Shown here one piece after another: positions 22,291-30,984 of a stretch of DNA of 64,000 nucleotides (its first letter is position 1; each line of letters starts with the position of its first letter). The position numbers and the translations under genes were made by a program. Origin of the DNA: Mycolicibacterium gadium (GTDB lineage: Bacteria > Actinomycetota > Actinomycetes > Mycobacteriales > Mycobacteriaceae). The stretch spans positions 1,860,001-1,924,000 of the forward strand of contig NZ_AP022608.1 in NCBI RefSeq assembly GCF_010728925.1, written 5' to 3'. Below the pieces are notes generated by a model. It ran no database searches. It saw only the letters and a program-made list of their open reading frames with translations, and had not been told where the DNA came from.

Positions 22291-22763
22291 TCGAAGTTGC
22301 ACGGGATAGGAAGACCGAGCGTCTTGATGCCATTGCACAGTGACTTGCTCGCCACCCTCCATCGGCCGTTGATACGCCGCCATTCAGCGTTGATCGCGAT
22401 GGTGGGAGCACCTTGCCTGTTGGCGTTGATGACGGCGGTGTGCCGATCGGGCTCGTGCGTCTCAGGTCCGGTGACCAGACTCGATCCGCGGGGCGGGCGG
22501 AAGAAGCCGATGCGGTAGACCATCTTCGGCACGATCACGGCACGATTGCCGCCCTCCAGTTGTGCGGCTTTCACCCAATCGGGCGCAGGGGTGCCGACCA
22601 ACAATCGAATCTGGGCGTCGAGCTCGGCGAGTGTCGGCACTTCGGAGGTGATCGCGAAATTGTCGTCGAACCCCGGCACGGCATTCGCGCCAGGCGCGCC
22701 ACTGAGCATGGCCGCCGCAACAGCGACCACCATTCCCGCAGCGACTGCGAAGCGCGTGGACAT
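22287..22763 (-). CDS. secreted MTB12-like small protein
   Basis: The 158-residue protein has a signal peptide ending near ANA (about residue 28). The mature part resembles the mycobacterial low-molecular-weight antigen MTB12/CFP2 domain: LDAQIRLLVG, VKAAQLEGG, EWRRINGRWRVASKSLC. Two Cys near the end (SLCNG and IPC) could form a disulphide. These proteins are exported and of unknown function. It is the first gene of the operon, and its ribosome-binding site AAAGAGGGG is in the hairpin at 22765-22798. An export ATPase follows by a 4-nt overlap. Confidence 0.72.
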   Translation of the reverse strand: MSTRFAVAAGMVVAVAAAMLSGAPGANAVPGFDDNFAITSEVPTLAELDAQIRLLVGTPAPDWVKAAQLEGGNRAVIVPKMVYRIGFFRPPRGSSLVTGPETHEPDRHTAVINANRQGAPTIAINAEWRRINGRWRVASKSLCNGIKTLGLPIPCNFE

Positions 22764-22764
22764 C

Positions 22765-22798
22765 AACCGGCCCCTCTTTAGAGGAAATGTTTCCGGTT
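22765..22798 (-). promoter_or_regulatory. nested palindrome covering the ribosome-binding site of the MTB12-like gene
   Basis: AACCGG (22765-22770) pairs with CCGGTT (22793-22798). Inside, CCTCT (22773-22777) pairs with AGAGG (22780-22784). On the minus-strand mRNA, the AAAGAGGGG ribosome-binding site is inside this fold, just before the ATG at 22763. It could act as an RNA switch or as a DNA operator for the operon's HTH regulator. Confidence 0.55.
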
Positions 22799-22938
22799 AA
22801 TTTAGATCCGCAGGGCAAGGAAGGCAAGCCTTACCTCTCGGGACGGAGAATCGCGCAGCTACTGACACGCAGATTCACCTGGCGGGGCGGTGTTCGAGCC
22901 GCGCGCCTGGTCGCCATCGGCCCTATCGGGCCGCGTCG

Positions 22939-23058
22939 CTACTTCTTCTTGTTGCGGTTGTGGTCGCCCACTTGTGGGCCAGGGGCAGGCTTAGCCTTGG
23001 TGGTCGGCTCGAACTTGCCGCCCTTCTTAGGGTCATAGGTCTGCTTTTGATCAGCCAT
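22939..23058 (-). CDS. 39-residue basic protein
   Basis: This short open frame encodes a 39-residue, lysine-rich protein starting MADQKQTYDPKKGGKFEPTT and ending NRNKKK. It has Pro-rich, probably disordered sequence and no membrane segment or Cys. Third codon positions are mostly G or C. The ATG at 23058 lies 6 nt after TACCCT (TANNNT), the geometry of a leaderless mycobacterial mRNA. It is downstream of nrdE and separated from it by a hairpin. Function unknown; nucleic-acid or ribosome association is only a guess from its charge. Confidence 0.65.
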   Translation of the reverse strand: MADQKQTYDPKKGGKFEPTTKAKPAPGPQVGDHNRNKKK

Positions 23059-23064
23059 GAATCG

Positions 23065-23070
23065 AGGGTA
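23065..23070 (-). promoter_or_regulatory. -10 element for the 39-residue gene
   Basis: On the minus strand TACCCT lies 6 nt before the ATG at 23058, fitting leaderless transcription from TANNNT. Confidence 0.5.
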
Positions 23071-23138
23071 TGCCTGCACCAGCCCCTAGTCGATGGCATG
23101 AGCAATTGCGCACGCCGGAGGCGCCTCGGTGCATTTAC

Positions 23139-23153
23139 CCGCGCTGAGCGCGG
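23139..23153 (-). terminator. hairpin downstream of nrdE
   Basis: CCGCGC and GCGCGG pair around a 3-nt loop, 22 nt past the nrdE stop. A second AGCGCGG copy at the nrdE stop can pair alternatively with it. There is no T-run. Confidence 0.5.
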
Positions 23154-23174
23154 CTTTCTGCCCCCAAAACCGCG

Positions 23175-25349
23175 CTACAGCATGCAGCTGACGCAGCCCT
23201 CGACCTCGGTGCCCTCCAGCGCCATCTGACGCAGCCGGATGTAGTACAGCGTCTTGATTCCCTTGCGCCAGGCGTAGATCTGCGCCTTGTTGACGTCACG
23301 GGTGGTCGCGGTGTCCTTGAAGAACAGCGTCAGGCTCAGCCCCTGGTCCACATGCTGCGTCGCCGCGGCATACGTATCGATGATTTTCTCGTAGCCGATC
23401 TCGTACGCGTCCTGGTAGTACTCGAGGTTTTCGTTCGTCAGGTACGGCGCCGGGTAGTAGACGCGGCCGATCTTGCCTTCCTTGCGGATCTCGATCTTGC
23501 TCGCCACCGGGTGGATCGAGCTGGTCGAGTTGTTGATGTAGCTGATCGAACCTGTCGGAGGAACGGCCTGCAGGTTCTGGTTGTAGATGCCGTCCTTCTG
23601 CACCGACTCCTTGAGCCGCGTCCAGTCCTCCTGCGTCGGGATTCGAATGCCGGCCTTCTCGAACAACTGCTTGACCCGATCGGTCTTCGGCTCCCACACC
23701 TGCTCGGTGTACTTGTCGAAGAACTCACCCGACGCGTACTTCGACTTCTCGAAACCCTTGAAGTGCGAGCCGCGTTCGATTGCGATGCGGTTTGACGCCC
23801 GCAGCGCGTGGTACAGCACCGTGTAGAAGTAGATGTTGGTGAAGTCCACACCCTCTTCGGAGCCGTAGTGAATTCGCTCCCGCGCCAGGTACCCGTGCAG
23901 GTTCATCTGCCCCAGGCCGATCGCGTGAGAGTCGTTGTTGCCCTGCTCGATCGACGGCACCGACCAGATGTGCGTCTGGTCTGACACCGCGGTCAACGCC
24001 CGGATGGCCACCTCGATGCTCTGCGCGAAATCCGGCGAATCCATGGTCTTGGCGATGTTCATCGAGCCGAGGTTGCACGAAATGTCCTTGCCCACTTGGG
24101 CGTAGGACAGATCGTCGTTGAACACCGACGGCGTCGACACCTGCAGGATCTCCGAGCACAGGTTGCTGTGGGTGATCTTGCCGTCGATCGGGTTGGCCCG
24201 GTTCACCGTGTCCTCGTACATGATGTACGGGTAACCGGACTCGAACTGCAGCTCGGCCAGCGTCTGGAAGAACTCACGCGCCTTGATCTTCGTCTTGCGG
24301 ATCCGTGCGTCGTCGACCATCTCGTAGTACTTCTCGGTGACCGAGATGTCAGCGAACGGCAGCCCGTACACGCGCTCGACGTCGTACGGCGAGAACAGGT
24401 ACATGTCCTCGTTCTTCTTCGCGAGCTCGAACGTGATGTCCGGAATCACCACACCCAACGAAAGCGTCTTGATGCGGATCTTCTCGTCGGCGTTCTCACG
24501 CTTGGTGTCGAGGAAGCGGTAGATGTCGGGATGGTGCGCATGCAGGTACACCGCGCCCGCGCCCTGACGGGCACCCAGCTGGTTGGCGTAGGAGAACGAG
24601 TCCTCCAGCAGCTTCATGATGGGGATGACACCCGAGCTCTGGTTCTCGATGTTCTTGATGGGCGCGCCGTGCTCACGAATGTTGGTCAGCAGCAACGCGA
24701 CACCGCCACCGCGCTTGGACAGCTGCAACGCGGAGTTGATGGACCGCCCGATGGACTCCATGTTGTCCTCGATGCGCAGCAGGAAGCAGCTCACCGGCTC
24801 GCCGCGTTGCTTCTTGCCGGAGTTCAGGAACGTCGGCGTGGCCGGCTGGAATCGGCCGTCGATGATCTCGTCGACGAGTTTCTCGGCAAGGATGGTGTCA
24901 CCCGAGGCGAGCGTCAGCGCCACCATGACGACACGGTCCTCGAAGCGCTCCAGATAGCGCTTGCCGTCAAAGGTTTTCAGCGTGTAGCTGGTGTAGTACT
25001 TGAATGCGCCGAGGAACGTCGGGAACCGGAACTTCTTCGCATAGGCGCGACTGATCAGCGACTTGACGAAGTTGCGCGAGTACTGGTCGAGCACTTCACG
25101 CTCGTAGTAGTTCTCCTTGATCAGGTAGTCGAGCTTCTCGTCCTGATCGTGGAAGAACACGGTGTTCTGGTTGACGTGCTCCAGGAAATACTGGTGCGCT
25201 GCCTCGCGGTCCTTCTCGAACTGGATCTTGCCGTCTGCGTCGTACAGATTCAGCATCGCGTTGAGCGCGTGGTAATCCGTCTCGCCGGCGCCGCCGACGG
25301 CGGCCGGGGTGGCGGTTACAGGCTCTGCAGCTGTGACGGTTGGTGGCAC
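23175..25349 (-). CDS. nrdE: class Ib ribonucleotide reductase large subunit NrdE
   Basis: NrdE reduces ribonucleoside diphosphates, with electrons from NrdH and a radical from NrdF. The 724 residues include the active-site cysteine segment [17 protein letters not shown], and the C-terminal redox pair C719/C722 in EGCVSCML. The GTG start at 25349 follows AAGGAA at a suitable distance and overlaps the nrdI 3' end by 34 nt. The long N-terminal Ala/Pro-rich lead is mycobacterial. It is the third gene of nrdH-nrdI-nrdE. Confidence 0.97.
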   Translation of the reverse strand: MPPTVTAAEPVTATPAAVGGAGETDYHALNAMLNLYDADGKIQFEKDREAAHQYFLEHVNQNTVFFHDQDEKLDYLIKENYYEREVLDQYSRNFVKSLISRAYAKKFRFPTFLGAFKYYTSYTLKTFDGKRYLERFEDRVVMVALTLASGDTILAEKLVDEIIDGRFQPATPTFLNSGKKQRGEPVSCFLLRIEDNMESIGRSINSALQLSKRGGGVALLLTNIREHGAPIKNIENQSSGVIPIMKLLEDSFSYANQLGARQGAGAVYLHAHHPDIYRFLDTKRENADEKIRIKTLSLGVVIPDITFELAKKNEDMYLFSPYDVERVYGLPFADISVTEKYYEMVDDARIRKTKIKAREFFQTLAELQFESGYPYIMYEDTVNRANPIDGKITHSNLCSEILQVSTPSVFNDDLSYAQVGKDISCNLGSMNIAKTMDSPDFAQSIEVAIRALTAVSDQTHIWSVPSIEQGNNDSHAIGLGQMNLHGYLARERIHYGSEEGVDFTNIYFYTVLYHALRASNRIAIERGSHFKGFEKSKYASGEFFDKYTEQVWEPKTDRVKQLFEKAGIRIPTQEDWTRLKESVQKDGIYNQNLQAVPPTGSISYINNSTSSIHPVASKIEIRKEGKIGRVYYPAPYLTNENLEYYQDAYEIGYEKIIDTYAAATQHVDQGLSLTLFFKDTATTRDVNKAQIYAWRKGIKTLYYIRLRQMALEGTEVEGCVSCML

Positions 25350-25759
25350 GTCTGTTCCTTCCAGAAGTCAGCAAGACCCAGACGGACGGCTTCAACGTCG
25401 TCGGGGGTTCCCATCAATTCGAAGCGGTAGAGGTAAGGCACGCGGCACTTGGCGGACACCACATTGCCGGCGTAGGCGAATTCTTCACCGAAGTTATTGT
25501 TGCCCGCGGCGATGACCCCGCGGATCAACGACCGGTTGTGCTCGTTGTTCAAAAAGGCGATGACCTGCTTGGGGACGTAGCCCCCACTGTTGATATCGGG
25601 TGTTGCCTTGCCGCCACCGTAAGTGGGCAGGACGAGCACGTAAGGCTCGTCGACCTCGATACGGCCGTGCAACGGGATCCGGGTAGCGGGCAAACCCAGC
25701 TTCTGGACGAAGCGGTGGGTGTTCTCCGAGACGCTCGAGAAGTAAACGAGGTTGCTCAT
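25316..25759 (-). CDS. nrdI: flavodoxin-like NrdI
   Basis: NrdI is the FMN protein that activates the NrdF metal centre. The 147 residues carry the phosphate-binding loop [10 protein letters not shown] and the flavin-site [16 protein letters not shown] stretch ([14 protein letters not shown]). The ATG at 25759 follows AGGAG. It is located between nrdH (31 nt apart) and nrdE (overlapping). Confidence 0.96.
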   Translation of the reverse strand: MSNLVYFSSVSENTHRFVQKLGLPATRIPLHGRIEVDEPYVLVLPTYGGGKATPDINSGGYVPKQVIAFLNNEHNRSLIRGVIAAGNNNFGEEFAYAGNVVSAKCRVPYLYRFELMGTPDDVEAVRLGLADFWKEQTCHQPSQLQSL

Positions 25760-25790
25760 TCGTTTTCTCCTCTCCGCTGTCCGGATACCC

Positions 25791-26039
25791 CTAGGCCGTG
25801 GCGGCGACGGCGCCGAGCGCCTTGATGCGATCAGGACGGAAGCCCGACCAATGATCGTTGCCGGCAACCACGACCGGGGCCTGCAGGTAGCCGAGCGCCA
25901 TGACGTAGTCACGCGCCTCGCTGTCGAGGCTGATGTCGACCGTCTCGTAGGCGATGCCCTGCTTGTCCAGCGCCTTGTACGTGGCGTTGCACTGCACGCA
26001 TGCGGGCTTGGTGTACACGGTGATCGATGGGTGCGACAT
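25791..26039 (-). CDS. nrdH: glutaredoxin-like NrdH redoxin
   Basis: The 82-residue electron donor to NrdE has the redox motif CVQC at 14-17 and the C-terminal WSGFRPDRI that NrdH proteins use instead of a glutathione site. The ATG at 26039 is preceded by GAGGAG. It is the first gene of the nrdHIE operon. Confidence 0.97.
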   Translation of the reverse strand: MSHPSITVYTKPACVQCNATYKALDKQGIAYETVDISLDSEARDYVMALGYLQAPVVVAGNDHWSGFRPDRIKALGAVAATA

Positions 26040-26466
26040 TCGGTACGGCTCCTCTACAACAGGCCTGTGCTGGGCTGGCTACTTCTCGGGTACTACATCC
26101 CACTGAATTTCAGCGGCCCGGAGGCCCTCAAAATTCCTGCGGTCCGAGGCCGCGGTCCGTGGGGTCTGAGAGCCGACACCGGCGGATTTCTGGCCTCCGG
26201 CCGACCCGTGGAGATTTGGAAACTGTGGGGGTCTGTCGGTGTTCGAAACACTACACCTAGTGTCCGACAATCCGAACAGATACCAGATGTTCTGAATAAC
26301 AATTTTGAAATTCCCTGGTCGTAAGCATTCGTCGGCGATCTTCCCCGGCGTGTCGCACATCACATCGTGGGTGTGTCGCGCCTGAGCCCCAGATCTACCA
26401 CGGGCCACCGACAGGTCGGCCCCCGTCAACTGTCACAGTGACGTAACAGCAAATGCTCCGAAACGG
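26040..26466. promoter_or_regulatory. 427-nt intergenic region upstream of nrdHIE
   Basis: No convincing gene is present. It contains the NrdR box at 26248-26263 and a possible degenerate second box at about 26279-26294. A short GTCACAGTGAC palindrome is at 26432-26442 near the end of the GMC gene. The nrdHIE promoter must lie here; I could not assign a clear -10/-35 pair. Confidence 0.5.
26248..26263 (-). promoter_or_regulatory. NrdR box upstream of nrdHIE
   Basis: ACACTACACCTAGTGT is a 16-bp palindrome (arms ACACTA/TAGTGT) matching the NrdR consensus acaCwAtATaTwgtgt. It lies about 210 nt before nrdH. Confidence 0.72.
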
Positions 26467-28191
26467 TCACGGAAGGCGTCCGGCATCGTCGGCGTAACGA
26501 CGGCCGCGAAGGATTCCCTCGATGTTGCGCTCGGCAAGCGCGGTGATCGACATGAACGGATTGCAACCGATGTAGCCCGGGAGCAGCGACGCATCGTTCA
26601 CATAGAGGTTGTCGTAGCCCCTGACCCGCCCGAAAGCGTCGGTGGCCCGCCCCCGCACCACCCCGCCCAGCGGATGCACCGTGTGGGGTGCGAAGACCTT
26701 CCCGTCGAAGATGTCATCGCGGTACTCGACGCCGTTGGCGCCCACGATCCGGTCGAACACGGTCCGGGCCCTGGCCACCTGATGCTCGGTGTGCCCCTCC
26801 GGCCAGTCGATGGTGATCGAATCGGTGGCGGTGTCGTACATGATGTCCGCACGGTCGTCGGTCTTGACCATCGCGTAGTAGCCGAGCGCGTGAGTCTCGA
26901 CCGGAAGCGGGATCGAGAAGACGCTGGCATACACCGGATTGTCCGGGTCGCTGCGGCCGTCGATGTTGATCATGCCCATCAGCGACTGCTCGGTGCCCGT
27001 CGGATCGCTGGTCATGTGCGACACCATGACGTCCCCATTGTTGCCGTAGCCACGGCCGATCTCGTCACTGAGATCCGGAAGCGCTCCGGTGTCCCGGGCC
27101 CGCAACAGAATATGCGACGTGCCGAGCACCCCGGCGCTCAAGAACAGCCGATCGCAACCTAATTCCTCGCGGGCGACCTCGGTCCCCCACCGGTCGATCT
27201 CGCGGATGGCTACCACGTACTCGCCGGAGGGTTCGCGACGGATGCCGGTGACTTCGGTGAGGGCACGTAGTTTCACATAGCCGGTCCCCAGGGCCGCGGC
27301 GATGTATGTCTGGTCTACGCTGCCGAACCGCCCGAAGTTGTTGCCGTACTGCTGCTCGAAGTCGAGTGCGGAACGCGGAACCTGCCCCGCCTCCTCCTGT
27401 TTCATGTACTCGAATGAATAGGCGCTGGCGCTGTAGTCGACGCCGTAACCCGCGGCCTGTGCGTATTGACGGCCCACCCGCGCGTACTGAAAGTAGGGTG
27501 TCTGTTCGAACCAATCCATGTCGCGGCCGTTGATGCGAAGCATCTGGGCGGCGCGCCCGACGTAGGTGCCGAGGAACTCGTCGGCGGTGATGTCAGGGAA
27601 GGCGGCGCGAACCTGATCCGCGGTGGGGACGGCGGCGATCGCCGCGTTGATCATCGATCCGCCACCGACCGCCACGCCGCGAAACACGCTGTGCGCGCCG
27701 TGCACTGACTTGTCACAGATGCCGGCTTGGACGGGTTGTGCCGACGGGTTGTTCTTGGCCACGTCTTCGACAGAGACACCCATGTACGACGGCACCAGGC
27801 TCGGCGGGACGTCGGAGAACCACGCCGCACGCGTGTCGGCGGGCAGCATGCGGGTGAAGCGTCTGCCGTCTTCGTCCGGTGTGTCCCAGTGCCTTCCCTT
27901 CTCCAAAATCAATGTCTGAATGCCGGCTTGCCCAAGCCGCAGCGCGGACACCCCGCCGCCGTAACCACTGCCCACCACGATCGCGGGGTAATGACTTCGC
28001 GAGGTCTTCGCTGCCGGCGGAATCCGGAACTCGAGGAAACCGGCGCCGAAAGCAGCACCGGCGACCATTCCCGCCGAGGCTCCCAGAAAGCGCCTGCGTG
28101 AGACCGTCGGCTCAGCGCGTCGATGTCGCGCAACGGGCGCTCGCTGGACCAGGAACTTGTCGGTCGTCTGCGACTCTAGCGAATTTTTCAT
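26467..28191 (-). CDS. Tat-exported GMC oxidoreductase, cholesterol-oxidase-like
   Basis: The 574-residue FAD enzyme begins with a Tat signal (SRRRFLGASAGMVAGAAFGA, about 31-50), then the FAD motif GSGYGGG (74-80). The C-terminal active-site segments HTVHPLGG and DASLLPGYIGCNPFMSITA match secreted class I cholesterol oxidases of Streptomyces and Rhodococcus, with the catalytic His and Asn in place. Oxidation of a sterol or another lipophilic alcohol outside the membrane is inferred. The rubredoxin stop and this ATG share one base (TAATG), so the two are translationally coupled. The region looks inserted relative to the nrdH-FMN reductase order. Confidence 0.85.
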   Translation of the reverse strand: MKNSLESQTTDKFLVQRAPVARHRRAEPTVSRRRFLGASAGMVAGAAFGAGFLEFRIPPAAKTSRSHYPAIVVGSGYGGGVSALRLGQAGIQTLILEKGRHWDTPDEDGRRFTRMLPADTRAAWFSDVPPSLVPSYMGVSVEDVAKNNPSAQPVQAGICDKSVHGAHSVFRGVAVGGGSMINAAIAAVPTADQVRAAFPDITADEFLGTYVGRAAQMLRINGRDMDWFEQTPYFQYARVGRQYAQAAGYGVDYSASAYSFEYMKQEEAGQVPRSALDFEQQYGNNFGRFGSVDQTYIAAALGTGYVKLRALTEVTGIRREPSGEYVVAIREIDRWGTEVAREELGCDRLFLSAGVLGTSHILLRARDTGALPDLSDEIGRGYGNNGDVMVSHMTSDPTGTEQSLMGMINIDGRSDPDNPVYASVFSIPLPVETHALGYYAMVKTDDRADIMYDTATDSITIDWPEGHTEHQVARARTVFDRIVGANGVEYRDDIFDGKVFAPHTVHPLGGVVRGRATDAFGRVRGYDNLYVNDASLLPGYIGCNPFMSITALAERNIEGILRGRRYADDAGRLP

Positions 28192-28397
28192 TATTTTCTA
28201 CAGACGTCAATTTCAGGTGAGTCGAGCGTGCTGTCAGTAAGGATCACGAAGTCGAATTTGTCGCGGACGCAACAGTCCGGACAGTTCCAGTCGTCCGGAA
28301 CTGCTTCCCATGGGGTGCCCCTGGGGAAACCTTCACGTGGATTAGCTGTGCTTTCGCAGTGTCGATAGCCACATTCAGGGCATTGCGCCGTTATCAC
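28191..28397 (-). CDS. rubredoxin
   Basis: This 68-residue electron carrier has both iron-binding pairs: C6/C9 in CPECGY and C39/C42 in WNCPDCCV, with GTPWEAVPDDW between, as in rubredoxins that serve alkane hydroxylases. Three extra Cys (14, 43, 66) are unusual. It is divergent from alkB at 28526 and overlaps the GMC start by one base, so it probably feeds electrons to AlkB. The N-terminus is short: it begins only five residues before the first Cys. Confidence 0.9.
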   Translation of the reverse strand: MITAQCPECGYRHCESTANPREGFPRGTPWEAVPDDWNCPDCCVRDKFDFVILTDSTLDSPEIDVCRK

Positions 28398-28525
28398 GAG
28401 CGCTCTCCTTCATCCACTGAGCCGATCGTCTCCCGATGCCACATCGCATGGATTTCTGGTTCGAGTTGAATATATTAGCTTTCTTTTGTAGTTTGTGAAA
28501 GCAGATCTAGCAATGAACTGGAGTC

Positions 28526-29749
28526 ATGGAGTCAACATCGAGAGCAGAGCATCGCGGGCATACTGAGCCCGGACAAGACATCGCCACGAACAAGGGTTGG
28601 CGGGACCGCAAGCGTTACCTCTGGCTGCTAGCGCCGATCGTCCCGTCGCTTGTCGCCGAATCGTGGTTTCTGGTGCAGGTGACCGGTGTGGATCTGTTCT
28701 GGTGGTTCGGTCCGATCCTGACCTTCTTCGTCGTGCCGGTGCTCGACCATCTGGTCGGCGCCGATGCCGAGAACCCGCCCGACAGCGCGTTGGCCTGGCT
28801 GGAGAACGACCGTTTCTATCGCTGGGTCACCATGCTCTTCCTTCCCTCGCAATATCTTTCGCTGCTCTTCGCGTGCTGGATTTGGGCCGGCGGCGGCTGG
28901 GTCCACATGTCAATGGTCGACAAGCTCGGACTGATGTTCACCGTCGGTATCGTTGGCGGGATCGCGATCAGCACCGCGCACGAACTCGGCCACCGGCGGG
29001 CCGGACTGGAGCGCAGGCTGAGCAAGCTCGCACTCGCCCAATCGGGCTACGGGCATTTCTTCGTCGAGCACAACCGCGGCCACCACGCCAGGGTCGCCAC
29101 GCCGGAGGATCCCGCAAGCTCACGACTCGGCGAATCGCTGTACCTGTTCATCGGCCGATCGCTGACGGGCGGTGTGCGATCCGCATGGCGACTCGAGCGA
29201 GCACGATTCGCGCGTATCGGGACGACCCACTGGAGCTTGCGCAACGACGTGCTGAACGCCTGGTTGCTCACCCTGGTGTTGTTCGTGATCCTGGTCGTCT
29301 GGTTCGGAGTCGTTGTGCTGCCATGGCTTATCGGCCAGGCGATCGTCGGCTTCTGCATGCTCGAAACCGTCAACTATCTCGAGCACTATGGGCTGAGGCG
29401 ACAAAAACTCGCCGACGGGCGCTACGAACGCGTACGCGCGTGGCACAGCTGGAACAGCAACACCATCGTCGCCAACGTGTGTCTGTTCCACCTCCAGCGG
29501 CACTCCGACCATCACGCCCATCCGGTGCGCCGCTATCAGACGCTGCGCCACGCCGAGGAGGCGCCGCAGCTTCCGTCGGGCTACGCCACGATGATGCTGA
29601 TTGCGATGATCCCGCCGTTATGGCGCCGCATCATGGACTGGCGCGTCATTCAGCACTACGGCGGCCAGCTACACCTGGCGGCGTTGAGTCCGCGCTACGC
29701 AGAACACGGCAGACGCGCGGCCCACCGCGACGCGAGCCCGCCGCTGTGA
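28526..29749 (+). CDS. alkB: alkane 1-monooxygenase AlkB
   Basis: This 407-residue membrane di-iron hydroxylase makes 1-alcohols from alkanes. The His boxes are HELGH (152-156), EHNRGHH (181-187) and LQRHSDHH (323-330), plus NYLEHYGL (283-290), with about six membrane helices. The 128-nt gap to the divergent rubredoxin is clearly AT-richer than its surroundings (28460-28510) and holds a TATATT candidate -10. GGAG lies only 2 nt before the ATG, so the exact start is not secure. No rubredoxin reductase or alkane regulator is adjacent. Confidence 0.93.
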   Translation: MESTSRAEHRGHTEPGQDIATNKGWRDRKRYLWLLAPIVPSLVAESWFLVQVTGVDLFWWFGPILTFFVVPVLDHLVGADAENPPDSALAWLENDRFYRWVTMLFLPSQYLSLLFACWIWAGGGWVHMSMVDKLGLMFTVGIVGGIAISTAHELGHRRAGLERRLSKLALAQSGYGHFFVEHNRGHHARVATPEDPASSRLGESLYLFIGRSLTGGVRSAWRLERARFARIGTTHWSLRNDVLNAWLLTLVLFVILVVWFGVVVLPWLIGQAIVGFCMLETVNYLEHYGLRRQKLADGRYERVRAWHSWNSNTIVANVCLFHLQRHSDHHAHPVRRYQTLRHAEEAPQLPSGYATMMLIAMIPPLWRRIMDWRVIQHYGGQLHLAALSPRYAEHGRRAAHRDASPPL

Positions 29750-29751
29750 TG

Positions 29752-30294
29752 TCAGCCGACTTCGGCGGCCAGCTTGCCCACGATGTCGCGCAATTGTTCG
29801 GCAACCTCGGTGTTCTCACGGGGGTGCTTGCCGTCGAATGCCGTCGATCGCACTGACAGAGTCAGGTCCTCGATGACGCGCGGTCCGGCAATGCCGAACG
29901 ACTTGCGCGTTTCGTCGTGGGCCCACACCCCGCCGTATTGGCCGAGCGCAGCCCCCACGACCGCCAGCGGCTTACCTTTGAGCGCGCCGTCACCGAACGG
30001 CCGCGACAACCAGTCGATCGCGTTCTTCAACACGCCCGGAATGCTCCCGTTGTACTCGGGTGTGACGACCAGAGCGGCGTCAGCGTCGGCAGCGGCCTGC
30101 CGTAACGCGACTACCGGCTCTGCGACGTCGGCGTTGTCGATGTCCTCGTTGTAGAACGGCAACTCCCCCAGCCGGTCGAAAGTCTGCAGCCGTACACCGT
30201 CTGGAGCCGATTCGATGGCGAGTTCGGCGAGCTGCCGATTGACAGACGCCGCACGCAGGCTGCCTACCAATACGAGCATCTTGATGTCCGACAT
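29752..30294 (-). CDS. NADPH-dependent FMN reductase (Rv3054c-like)
   Basis: This 180-residue flavodoxin-fold enzyme reduces FMN or quinone-like substrates with NAD(P)H. The FMN phosphate loop is GSLRAASVNRQLAEL, and PEYNGSIPGVLKNAIDW is the family hallmark. The ATG at 30294 has AAGGG upstream. It ends 3 nt after the alkB stop on the opposite strand and is divergent from a TetR gene, with operator-like palindromes in the 88-nt gap, so control by that TetR is likely. Confidence 0.9.
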   Translation of the reverse strand: MSDIKMLVLVGSLRAASVNRQLAELAIESAPDGVRLQTFDRLGELPFYNEDIDNADVAEPVVALRQAAADADAALVVTPEYNGSIPGVLKNAIDWLSRPFGDGALKGKPLAVVGAALGQYGGVWAHDETRKSFGIAGPRVIEDLTLSVRSTAFDGKHPRENTEVAEQLRDIVGKLAAEVG

Positions 30295-30339
30295 GTTCAA
30301 ACCCTTTCGATCGCGGTATGGATCCTCGCATCGTGAAAC

Positions 30340-30378
30340 CGGACCTTGGTCCGAATTCATCCCACTGAATTAAAGTGG
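30340..30378. promoter_or_regulatory. predicted TetR operators between FMN reductase and TetR
   Basis: CGGACCTTGGTCCG (30340-30353) is a palindrome with 6-bp arms. CCACT (30362-30366) and AGTGG (30374-30378) form a second inverted repeat just before the TetR ATG at 30383. Both lie in the shared divergent promoter region. Confidence 0.5.
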
Positions 30379-30382
30379 TGAC

Positions 30383-30979
30383 ATGCCCCCACACGCGCTG
30401 CCGATCTCCGACGAGGCGCCGCAAGAACGGGGCGACGCCGCTCGTAATCGCACGTTACTGCTGGAAGCCGCGCGCCGGCTCATCTCCGAACGCGGCGCCG
30501 ACGCGGTCACCACCGACGACATCGCCGTCGCCGCGGGTGTGGGCAAGGGCACACTGTTCCGCCGCTTCGGCAGCCGTGCGGGGCTGATGATCGTCCTGCT
30601 CGACGAGGACGAGAAGGTCCAGCAGCAGGCCTTTCTGTTCGGGCCGCCTCCGCTTGGCCCCGGCGCGCCGCCGCTGGAACGGCTGATCGCGTTCGGCCGC
30701 GCCAGGCTGAAGTTCGTCAGAGCCCATCAGGCGCTGCTATCGGACGCCAACAGGGACCCGCAGATGCGCTTCAGCGCCCCGGCCACGCTTCATCAACGGC
30801 ACATCACGGTGCTGCTTGACGAGGCGGCCACCACCGGGGACCTCGACGCCCAGGCCACTGCCCTGCTCGCGCTGCTGGACGCCGACTACGTGCACCACCA
30901 GCTCACCGAAGGCGGTCAGACACTGAGGAGCCTTGGTGACGCGTGGGAAACCTTGGCGCGCAAGGTCTGCGGCACCTGA
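30383..30979 (+). CDS. TetR family regulator (Rv3055-like)
   Basis: This 198-residue repressor has the helix-turn-helix VTTDDIAVAAGVGKGTLFRRFGSR at about 43-66. The ligand domain is typical in length. It is divergent from the FMN reductase, whose promoter region carries two palindromes, and is followed after 5 nt by dinB2, so the polymerase may be cotranscribed with it. Confidence 0.87.
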   Translation: MPPHALPISDEAPQERGDAARNRTLLLEAARRLISERGADAVTTDDIAVAAGVGKGTLFRRFGSRAGLMIVLLDEDEKVQQQAFLFGPPPLGPGAPPLERLIAFGRARLKFVRAHQALLSDANRDPQMRFSAPATLHQRHITVLLDEAATTGDLDAQATALLALLDADYVHHQLTEGGQTLRSLGDAWETLARKVCGT

Positions 30980-30984
30980 CCCCG

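Noticed and set aside
22820..22838. IdeR-like iron box upstream of the MTB12-like operon
   Set aside because: Only 11 of 19 positions match TTAGGTTAGGCTAACCTAA; too weak without binding data.
24096..25430. Long plus-strand frame opposite nrdE
   Set aside because: Antisense of a highly conserved gene, with no domain pattern.
26279..26294. Second NrdR box beside the perfect one at nrdHIE
   Set aside because: Spacing is right (31 bp), but the sequence fits poorly; mentioned only as possible.
26432..26442. GTCACAGTGAC palindrome as a CRP-type site
   Set aside because: It does not fit TGTGAN6TCACA and is far from nrdH.
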